From positions 1-60,634 of the forward strand of contig JAKSYS010000367.1 in the NCBI GenBank assembly GCA_022925895.1: 60,634 nt of DNA, given 5' to 3'. This DNA comes from Fragilaria crotonensis (taxonomy: Eukaryota > Bacillariophyta > Fragilariophyceae > Fragilariales > Fragilariaceae). A model generated the notes under the pieces. It saw only the letters and a program-made list of their open reading frames with translations. It did no database searches and had not been told where the DNA came from. Made by a program: the position numbers and the translations under genes. This document shows, piece after piece, positions 52,783 to 60,634 of the stretch (position 1 is its first letter; each line of letters begins with the position of its first letter).

Positions 52783-53689
52783 CCAACCTGTAACCAGGCC
52801 CCATGTATTTTGAATTCCGGTGTTCGGGAATACCAGTCTGAATTTCTATACATGTTCTGTCCTGCATCAGTGTGAATAAGGTTCATTTATGTACTGTAGT
52901 ACTGCAGTTTACTGTTACTGTAGAAACCAATGGACCCGAGTAAGCATACTGCGCTTCGAAAAATGAAAAGTTGGGAAAAATGAAAAATTTGACGTGTTGA
53001 CATGACCCGCACATGTAGTCACCGTACGTCGCAGTTCTTGTACCGTGCCAAAAACACATAGTAGACAACCTCTACTACAGTACAGAATTATACAGTATTC
53101 CTGTACTTTGCTTCATTACAGTATTGCGAGCTTATTTGTTTGCTTACCAACAACAAACAAAAGCCATCAAACATATCAATCAATGATGAGTGCTCTCCCA
53201 GTTAGATATCAAAACAAATTTTTACTGCAAATTTCACAATCAAACTTCATCATGAAGACCTGACCCAAAATCAATTTTTCAGTATACTTTACTTCAATAG
53301 TATTAACTATGTCTCATAAAAGCATTCCTCCTGGCATCTATCAGTAGACCCCTGCTTTCCAGGGTGTTTTTCTTGCTTTCAGTCATGTCCTTGTTTGTGA
53401 TAGTTATCCAGCCATCAGCATTCAAAACATCAGCAGAACACAGACCACTGTTGTAGGTAGAGGAAGTGCAATGCATACTAGTTGGCAGCACAGTGGCATC
53501 AGCACCTCAGTAATCCTGATTCCAGAACATGGTACTACAGAAAATCTCAACAGCAGCACTGCAGCAGCTCTCAACATCCTTTACCAGATAAAAGAATTAT
53601 CATCTGCTGTCCATAACTCACCTTTTTCAATAAACTCAACATCAATAGATACAATTTTGTTAGCATCCTCAACAACTGAACTATGAGGC
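52783..53689. other. Stretch between the DNA transposon and copia-4
   Basis: I find no complete gene. TACTGTAGTACTGCAG and similar short repeats occur at 52891-52925. On the - strand 53683-53581 reads SSVVEDANKIVSIDVEFIEK and on to a stop, and 53491-53303 is open for 62 codons; I recognise neither. Confidence 0.45.
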
Positions 53690-54896
53690 AGTGCAGATGA
53701 AGTAGATACTTGTCCTCAACAAGATGATGATAACAATGTCGGGCACGCCTATGTCATCAATCAACTCGGTCATGCTTTGGACTCCATTGGTAAATTCTTG
53801 TAAAGCTTCCATGCATTATCAATTGCACACATGTATACCCACCCAAGGGATTTCACTTAAGAAACAAGGTATCCATATAGAACGTGTCATTTAATCTTTT
53901 CCGATTAAGGTTCAGGTGATCCACCCGGTAGCAATGGTTGAGAGGATGTAGTGACTGTCGTACACCTCGTTGTGTCGTCGCTTTCAGCGTCTTCTGTGCG
54001 GTTTCAATGCCACAGCGGAAGCGTCTCGCGACGGTCTCAGCATTAATAGTCCGCTGACTCATGCCATCGTGCCATGTCAAGACGCATCGGTCACCGTCAG
54101 TGTGTTCGCTGCATCCACGCGATCGGACCTTGTTCCGGGTCGTCGTCTGTGTTTGTGCCCAATGTTGAGGGCTCAGCAGTCGGACCTTCCCTTCCGGCAC
54201 GTAGTACGAGTTGGGTATGCGAAACGTGGTTATGGCTCCTTGATCGTCTTCCCAACTCCACTTGAGAGTACCGACTTTTATGTTTGTCGTGCGCGATCCG
54301 CCGAATCCTTTTACGACCCTGTTGCTTTTCTCGAGTGGTCCGTCAAAGTCGCTCGGCTCGTGTGATATACATGCCGAGCAACGGTTGTCGATTCCCACGA
54401 GTCCGGAGTCGGTGTCGAAACGGCTTTCCCTCTCGGTCGATATGGTCGCGTTCGCTTGCATTGCGAGTACTGACATGGCCATGATTTTGGTCGTATATCG
54501 GTGTCGTGTTACCGTGCGAAGGATTCGTCGCCTTCTTGTTTGCAAAGGTGAGGCGACGACACGCTCGATCCAGTCGCCCACCCCATTCGCCACGCGCGTG
54601 AGTGCCTTTATGCCGTATCGCCACCATCTCGAGGACATCTGCTTTCTTGTCCAAGGTGGCTGCTTCCAGCGAAGGGCACTTGCGATCATGGTCCCGAACA
54701 CTTGTATCGTGAGTATTACGATGAGGAGCAATCGCAATTTCAAAGCCCGCAGCGATGTCCTCGCGCAGTGTTTGATTGCATCCTCAATTCGGTTGATGAC
54801 TTTTGCCTTGTCGTTGGCTTTTAATGTCGATGAGGTCAGAGAGATGGGTTGAGGCCATTGCATCATTAGAACTAGTACAGTTATCGCCAATAACAA
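53690..54896 (-). pseudogene. pol: Copia-4 pol: protease and start of integrase, truncated
   Basis: A 347-codon frame contains the protease region FDTDSGLVGIDNRCSACISH (54420), with DTDS in place of the DSHADTC of CoDi-1 and CoDi-3, then VKGFGGSRTTNIKVGTLKWSW and IPNSYYVPEGKVRLLSPQHW. The integrase start follows (RVDHLNLNRKRLNDTFYMDT) with its first Asp. After a stop at 53853 it is still traceable as KNLPMESKA and MTELIDDIGVPDIVI to about 53720. The rest of integrase, RT, RNase H and both LTRs are missing. This is another copia lineage than CoDi-1 to 3. Confidence 0.7.
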
Positions 54897-54929
54897 CGTA
54901 GTAGTCGTGGTTGCGGCCCACCCTGCCCG

Positions 54930-56244
54930 TCAATTGCTGTTGTCGTCCGAAGAAGCCGCCTCTTGTTCGGCGACCTTCTGTTCCATCTTGGCGACATAAG
55001 CCTTTGCAATCTTCAGCTTCTTAGCGATTCCTTTTTTACCGTCCTTATTCTCGGAGCTTGCGGGCCTCTTCGCGCCTCCCTCTGACTTGTTGGGTGGTGG
55101 CGCTCCGCCTCGACAATCCTTGGGCTTGTGTGCCCTCCATTTCTCGCAGGTGCCGCCGGTGTCCTTGCCACACCAATACCAGGTGTAGTCCTTGAACTTG
55201 GCGACTTTCTTCTCTCCGGGCTTTGGTGGTGGCCAACTCTTCGGGTGGTCTCCCTTTCCTCCGTCCTTGCCTGCGTGTTTCGACTTGTCGCCGGTTTTCT
55301 TACCTGCGCTGCCGCCTTTCTTTCCCATCTCGAAGGACACCTTCTTGTTGAGGTTCTTCATGGTGGAGGTGAGTTTCGCCTCGAGTGCGACTATCTTCTC
55401 CTCCGCCGTGGGGGCATTCCAGGTACCCTTCTCCACCATGGCGTCGTACTTGTTCTTCGCCGAAATCATCAAGTCGTCCGGGGATATCTCGTTCCCCTCC
55501 TCGTGGTCGTCCTGTTTGCGGGTTAACCAAGCTCTGAACGTCTCGTCGCTGACCGCTCCATATCCCTTAAAGAGGTTGATGAGCAGGTCCGAGGTAGTCT
55601 GGTTTCTCGCGGATAGGGACTGGATGAGGAGCTTTCCGTATTGGTTGAACTTTCCAATGTTGCTCGCTGTCGATGGTGATGATGTAGGTATCCAGGGTAG
55701 ACAGCTTGGTTCTGATTTGGTTCATCGTCGCGTTCGTGTCCAAGTGACTCTCGCGGATCACAATCTTCAACAAGGCCACCCCACTGTTGTACCTAGCGCC
55801 ATCGATCTCGACCTGGTACTGGTCCGCCCAGATCATGACCTTCTTCTTCGCCTCGCTTGTCAAGGAGGCCATGAGGCACTGGTATAACATGTAGGTGTCT
55901 TGAGCCTTGCGCTGTTGTTCCGCGATGTAAGTCCTTTCGGATGCGATGACTTGTTCCAAGGTGATGGTTCCGTAGTTCTCGAGCATGTTTTCCTCCTCAG
56001 GTTCGTCTTCTCCAGGATTCGTGGTGACATTCAGAATGCCGTCCATCCATCCCATTTCCATCGCACGGTCCTGCACTTCGCGAAGGAATTGCAAGAGCCT
56101 GTCGGCATCGCATGGGAATGGGTCGTCGGTGATCGAGCGAATTCCTGATCGGTAGATCTTGTGATGCTCTGCCCTGGAGTAGTCGAGAGGGCCATCAACC
56201 GCTTGCGCCGGAGCTAAAGCGAAGGCTATCGCAGCAGCCTCCAT
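54930..56244 (-). pseudogene. gag: Copia-4 gag, one frameshift
   Basis: ATG at 56244 starts MEAAAIAFALAPAQAVDGPL. The capsid part has LYQCLMASLTSEAKKKVMIW and LLKIVIRESHLDTNATMNQI. A frameshift near 55620 (KLSTLDTYI onward) leads into KFNQYGKLLIQSLSARNQTT, LFKGYGAVSDETFRAWL and a coiled segment. A Lys/Gly-rich tail holds a single knuckle WYWCGKDTGGTCEKWRAHKP (55190). The frame ends at 54930, and pol starts 34 bp downstream. The element reads leftward and has lost its 5' LTR beyond recognition. Confidence 0.75.
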
Positions 56245-56509
56245 TTCTTCAATCTAGCTTGGCACAGAGGAAGCGTGAAATTAAAGTCAGTTCGCTCGCA
56301 GCAGAAAGTAAAATTATAAAGATATAACTAATTCGTCCATTCCCGAATCCAAGTGGTGGTCGCAGTCCTTTTCCTCCTATGACCATATGCGACCGGTATT
56401 GATTGCACACACTCTGCAGCATATGCGAATGCATCGGTGACCGATGACCCCTTAACTGAGGGTTAGCGCAATGACCAGCGTAGTCTTGTTTACGTCACAT
56501 CTGCCCTCA
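56245..56509. other. Stretch between copia-4 gag and LINE-G
   Basis: It should hold the copia-4 leader or 5' LTR, but with no second LTR I cannot mark it. None of the CoDi post-LTR motifs is found. No gene is seen. Confidence 0.5.
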
Positions 56510-57895
56510 TTCCAAACCTAAACATTCCATTGAACGATGGAACGCATAGGGTTACCTTTCGCATGAAAACAAAAATCGACGCGAATAATATGGAGAAGGA
56601 AACGTTAGAGGTCCACGATACTATTCAGGAACTGCTATCAGCTATTACGAATATATGAATCGCTGGACCAGAGGTGAACTCGCGGACCCAAAAGTGGTAT
56701 CAGATATGTCCAATGCGGAGAAAATCACGTACATCCACTTAGCAACGCGTTACTCAGGTCCTTGACATTTTCTCCACGCACGACAATAATGTCAAAACGC
56801 AGAAGATTATACCATTATTTCCTTTCATTACAAATCTGGATACTTTTTGACTTGAAAACAGTATCAACGCAATCGAGAGAACCACACGCCAATGGGCTTA
56901 TTCGTTAACGCTCGAAGACGGTAAAAAATGAAGTGCGATGTTGTCAACGGAGGTTATGATCAAAAAGCGTAGCAATATTCTGGTACCACCACAAAATGAA
57001 AAAATGCATTAAAAGCCCTGGAAGAATGAAAGAAAACATTCTTTCCAGTCTCTCAACGAGAATCCAGATTCAGGGAAAGCATCGGACCACCATCAGTCAT
57101 TCACATTTCCCCTAAGATCAAGGCAAGCCTAGAGGTATTTGATTCCTTGTTACCAGCAAAAATGTGACAAAATGCACCAAACTGCTCAGTAAGACAGGCA
57201 AGAGTGTAACGCATACATACGGAGAACAATTCAGTAAGGACCACAGTTCCGTTTCCTCAATTGAAACAAATCATAGGCCACAAGGACTGAATTCTACTAA
57301 CAACCGGGCTCAACAATCTAAAACAAAGAATGTACAATCATATCAAAAGCACGGTGGTACCAAAGAAACACAGACAGACAGTATGACAAACACAACCAAC
57401 TCCACAAAATCAGGAGTGACATCGGCAATGGAATCCAAATTTTAATTCAAGTTCCACGAACTAGAGAAGATGGTAAAGATGCATCAGACAGAAATCGAAA
57501 AATCGTCGTTAATCACTTACAAAAACAATCGACAGCAATTGTACTCAGTTGACGACAGGTTATTAAAACAGGAGAAGCAATTTAAAGACCTCGAAGAAAA
57601 AATGGTTAGATCACTGGATAGCCAATTGGCTTTGGGAACAAATATGCTACAAATGAGGGAACAACTAGTACATCAACAATTGGATAAACTCATGAATGCT
57701 GTCACAAATATTGCAGTGCAAACCGCTGTTAACACGACCTTAAGACAACATCCAACATACGCAACCGAATTGGAGGCTATTGATCTTCAATCGAAACAGT
57801 TGACATCAACATCCTCACAAACAAGTAACAGAAGTCAGCAAGTCCCAAAACAACATTCATTCACAAAGAAAAAAGTTAAGATCAATCTCGGATGA
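56510..57895 (+). pseudogene. LINE-G ORF1 remnant
   Basis: LNDGTHRVTFR followed by NMEKETLEVHDTIQELLSAI aligns with LNDSIHELLCTM and its context in LINE-A ORF1 (about 870-980). The middle is decayed. The 141-codon frame at 57470 contains the coiled coil (LLKQEKQFKDLEEKMVRSLD) and a Ser/Gln-rich end, the same architecture as LINE-A at 2272-3100. Confidence 0.65.
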
Positions 57896-58285
57896 AGCGT
57901 TCTTCTCACCAAACTCCTCCGAAGTCTCCTTGATGCGATCAGACAACGGGTCAAAAGACGCTACTGGCTCACAGCCATCCTCTACCACAGAAGACTCATG
58001 TCTTTTGATTGAACATTTAGTAGAAGTAATACTCTGGAGTCGCGATACAAAGAAAAAGCTCCAGGTAGTGGGCCGGAGCCATGAGTGACGTAACGATAAA
58101 CAACGGTTGAACTTCAGCAGAAGCAACCCTCAAAAGAACTATACACGGTACTCAAAAGCATTCCCAGCAGGAGATAACGACTTGGACTACGAGACTGATA
58201 AGTCACAAAACAGCGCAAAAGATAAAACTGGAGCTAGATAGGAGGTCAAGGTCATAACTTTCAATGGGGAAACATCCGCCTCCCA

Positions 58286-59340
58286 ATGTCACATCTGCTG
58301 CTACGTCCTCAAAGGCGACCGGGACAAAAAGTCTGGGAGAAACTACTAGATCCAAATCCTACGAAGGGCTTTGGAGACAGCATTCAGGATAAACCTCCGG
58401 ACTCAATAAGGGTCTACTTTCAAAATGTAAAGGGATTGACGTATTCAACTGGTTTGGAGGATTATTATTATTATGTGCAGAGTTTGACATTGCTCCACAT
58501 TGATATTGCAGGTCTAATGGAAACCAACACAGTGTGGCAGCACACACACTTACAAGCAGACTATCGAAGACAGATTTGAAAGCGTTATCGCCAAAGCAGG
58601 GTAACATACGGCTTTCCTAAATTTGACGTTGACAAGTGCTTGGAAAATACCACTTATCAGGAAGGAGGAAATCTTACATCGAGCAGTTTGGAGGAGTGCA
58701 AGGATCCCACAGGGCTCGGCAGGTGGAGTGGTTTAATCTTCGGAGGGAAAGATGGTTTCCAAATGACAATTATTATGGCATACCAGACATGTTCCGGTAA
58801 CATTTGGACTTCTCAAATGGGCAGCACATACAGCAGAGAGTACATTTTCTTTCGGAACCAAGGCATGCAATCTCCAAACCCTCGTCGCCTACTTCTACAA
58901 CACATGGAGATACAAATCAGACAGATTCAGCAATTAGGAAGTACAATCCTTCTTATTCTTGACGCTAACGCAGATCTAAGCAACAAGCACATTGAGGACA
59001 TGATTTTTTCATGTGAATTAGATGATCTACACCAATTAATTCCACCTCAATCAACATACATTGGATCGGCAAATCAAAGAATCGATTACCTGCTGTTTGA
59101 TGCTGCAGAATCAAAGAAGCAGTTAAACAATCAGGAGCACTGGCATATTCAGACGGTCCGCAATCCGATCACCGCGGTCTTTTCGTTGATGTTAACATTC
59201 CAGAGCTTCAAAGCCTGCTTAAGGTCCCACCTCTAGCAAATACAGCCAATCGGTTCTTGTCCACTGGAAATCCAGAATTTGTTTATGCATATATCAAAAG
59301 AATTAATCAATGTTATGCAGATCATCGGATGAAGGAAAGA
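58286..59340 (+). pseudogene. LINE-G ORF2 endonuclease remnant
   Basis: DSIRVYFQNVKGLTYSTGLE (58400), DIAGLMETNTVW (58501), GLGRWSGLIFGG (58711), REYIFFRNQG, TILLILDANADLS (58945), RIDYLLFD (59080) and, in another frame, SDHRGLFVDVNIPE (59167) are the ordered landmarks of an APE-type endonuclease. LINE-A has VYVQNVNGL, LLVGDFNEAF and SDHRGFF at the same places. At least two frameshifts, near 58580 and 59140, break it. Confidence 0.75.
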
Positions 59341-59544
59341 ATTGAGGGACCACTATACAAAAGAATCAAAATAAAATGACACATGAGCAGATTCTATCAA
59401 GTCGTCTGACAAGTTGAGACTCGGATCAAGGCCGAGCTATGGAGATGGCAGAGCACAAACAACGAGTACCACCAGCGAAAGAAATATGCATGGTCACCAG
59501 ACCTTCGAAACGCAGCGATTCTACGTCGGTATTGGAAATAACGC

Positions 59545-60150
59545 TTGCGCGAGGTAACAGAAAACCTTAGTTGTCAGACCACTTTCTACCGATGGCAACA
59601 GCAGATTCAAGAATGGGACCCAAACTTCATTCTACCATATCTATTGATACCTTTACACCAGGAAGAAATAAGGATACAACTTACAAAGCAGGCTTCAAAA
59701 AGCATTTTGAAAAGTTCAAACTCGAGCAACTGAAACTTGCCAACAATGATTCGAACAACTGATGACTGAATATTGTCTTAAGATGTTAATTCTCCAACAT
59801 CAAATGAGTCCCTTTGCAAGGTCAAGGTACTCCAGCGCACTACAGACAGTGAGATCAGCTAGGCTACCTTCGAACAGCTGAGAAATGAGGTGAAACCAAT
59901 GAAGCTATCAGCTCTATCTCAACAGGAAGTCCCACGTCGGCGGACAGATCCAACCAACACAGCCGGTGACAAGGTACAAGACATTCTACACAGCAATGAT
60001 CAGGAGGATCTACTTTGGGATACTGTCAAAGATCAAAACAACATTGAAAAACATCTGATAACATACAATCGAGAAGCCTTCAGAGCTGCAGCCAAATCCC
60101 CCTGCGGGCATGATGTAATCTACAACGCACTAGATAATGAAGATATCTAA
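59545..60150 (+). pseudogene. LINE-G ORF2, region before RT (remnant)
   Basis: Short frames encode TDPTNTAGDKVQDILHSNDQ and, further on, NIEKHLITYNREAFRAAAKS, which resembles the segment just before the RT fingers (TEIVRLLQERNRLHFGQAHG in LINE-A). No RT catalytic motif follows. The assignment is by position and weak similarity. Confidence 0.45.
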
Positions 60151-60161
60151 CTCGATGAGTT

Positions 60162-60176
60162 AGATTCGGAGCCTTG
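60162..60176. repeat. LINE-H target-site duplication, left (15 bp, one mismatch)
   Basis: AGATTCGGAGCCTTG pairs with AGATTTGGAGCCTTG at 60277-60291. The single C/T difference implies some age. Confidence 0.8.
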
Positions 60177-60276
60177 GACGCTGATTCAAATGCAAAGCGT
60201 CAGTATCTAGTCGTGCGAGTCGATCTCTTCGTAGTGGGAGACGCGGCAACACGTTAAATCGAATTTAGGTTTTTTT
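60177..60276 (+). mobile_element. LINE-H, 100-bp stub of the T-tailed LINE 3' end
   Basis: The insert holds only box A TCTAGTCGTGCGAGTCGA (60206-60223), the hairpin TCTC/GAGA (60224-60241), box B GCGGCAACACGTTAAAT (60243-60259) and AGG plus T. Near-exact 15-bp duplications flank it. It is an extremely 5'-truncated copy and shows the minimum that one integration left behind. Confidence 0.85.
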
Positions 60277-60372
60277 AGATTTGGAGCCTTGAGAAGAATG
60301 TAACCAGCACCAACCACATTTTTTCCTGCAACACTTATGAGTTGGAAATCGCCACGGTAGCCTTGTGCAGAT

Positions 60373-60634
60373 TTAGATTATTTTTTTTTGTAGTTGGATT
60401 GTTTCTCCCAAGGAGTTGGGTTCTTGGAGTTGAAACCAAATCGAGTTGAGATCTACAACGAGGACTGAGCTGGTGATACCATAACCGATGGGGGTATGTG
60501 CGGACTTCTGAAGGTGACATTTGGAGACTACTCTTGGTTTCTCTAAACCTTCGGAATGCCAGTTGTTTAGCATTCCATCGCTGTCAGTGAAGACTTGAAC
60601 GAGAAAATCGTCAATCGACTGGGTCAATGCATAG
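60373..60634 (-). CDS. Hypothetical protein, partial at the window edge
   Basis: A frame open to the window end encodes DFLVQVFTDSDGMLNNWHSE, HLQKSAHTPIGYGITSSVLV and DLNSIWFQLQEPNSLGETIQ. I do not recognise it. Its amino-acid composition looks protein-like and it stops at 60373 beside an A-rich run. It could be the 3' end of a host gene or another transposon. Confidence 0.3.
   Translation of the reverse strand, partial: YALTQSIDDFLVQVFTDSDGMLNNWHSEGLEKPRVVSKCHLQKSAHTPIGYGITSSVLVVDLNSIWFQLQEPNSLGETIQLQKKII

Larger units (their letters stand above)
56510..60150 (+). mobile_element. LINE-G, old LINE remnant with ORF1 and endonuclease
   Basis: Segments in the order of LINE-A are readable: ORF1 (IPLNDGTHRVTFR at 56528, coiled coil at 57470-57890), endonuclease (58286-59340) and the lead-in to RT (59890-60150). 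Everything after is missing, and no T-tailed end of its own is visible. Loss of the 3' half is unusual for LINEs and implies deletion. Stops and indels are dense. Confidence 0.7.

Noticed and set aside
55128..55887. Two long + strand frames over copia-4
   Set aside because: They are antisense to gag with its Lys/Gly-rich tail. The - strand has Gag motifs and a zinc knuckle; the + strand products are low-complexity.
1..60634. CRISPR array, bacterial operon or prophage
   Set aside because: No array of short regular repeats with spacers is present, no ribosome-binding pattern is seen, and the content is eukaryotic retroelements.

Overview
The window looks like a repeat-dense stretch of nuclear DNA from a diatom, probably a pennate one. 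That placement is inference. It rests on three Ty1/copia elements whose Gag and protease resemble the diatom CoDi type (DSHADTC protease motif), a LINE family whose ORF1 resembles ORF1 proteins I associate with diatom genomes, and one leucine-rich-repeat membrane protein with repeats of the diatom type (PSEIGLLTQL). No rRNA, tRNA, CRISPR array or bacterial operon was recognised. Almost every long reading frame belongs to a transposable element, and most are broken by frameshifts.

Layout. 1-9182: a long LINE on the + strand (LINE-A) with ORF1, then endonuclease, reverse transcriptase, RNase H and a zinc-finger C-terminus; its 5' end lies outside the window. 9183-10856: non-coding, with a perfect 44-bp palindrome and a 113-bp tandem repeat. 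10857-28360: a four-element nest. LINE-C (- strand) received LINE-B (+ strand) in its 3' tail, marked by a 17-bp target duplication. LINE-B was then hit by CoDi-1 (10955-18390, inside its RT gene) and CoDi-2 (21251-27289, inside its 3' UTR). 28361-32465: minisatellites and two copies of an unrecognised zinc-finger gene family. 32483-34406: LINE-D (-) with 17-bp target duplications. 34870-35383: a third zinc-finger copy. 35935-37357: a broken LRR gene (-). 37636-48992: a second nest, LINE-E (-) carrying CoDi-3 (37727-44105) in its 3' UTR and an unrelated LINE-F (46287-48102, +) in its coding region. 49272-52780: a DDE transposon with candidate 11-bp inverted ends. 53690-56244: the gag-protease-integrase part of a fourth, different copia element (-). 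56510-60150: an old LINE (LINE-G, +). 60177-60276: a 100-bp stub of the LINE-A family 3' end (LINE-H).

Two systems stand out. First, six LINE copies (A, B, C, D, E, H) share a 3'-terminal module: a box TCTAGYCGTGYGRGTCGA, a short hairpin whose sequence differs between copies while pairing is kept, a box GCGGCAGCACGTTAAAT, and an end in GG plus 6-14 T. A T-tailed LINE with a structured 3' end is unusual, and the module is a candidate reverse-transcriptase recognition site. Second, three intact LTR pairs each sit between 4-bp target duplications and share the same post-LTR motif (GTTTATCAGRCCCA) and pre-LTR purine tract (CGMGGGGAC). One of them, CoDi-2, has identical LTRs around an interior that is coding rubble, as expected for a dead element mobilised in trans.

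All comparisons were made by eye; identities, stem energies and family names need computation.
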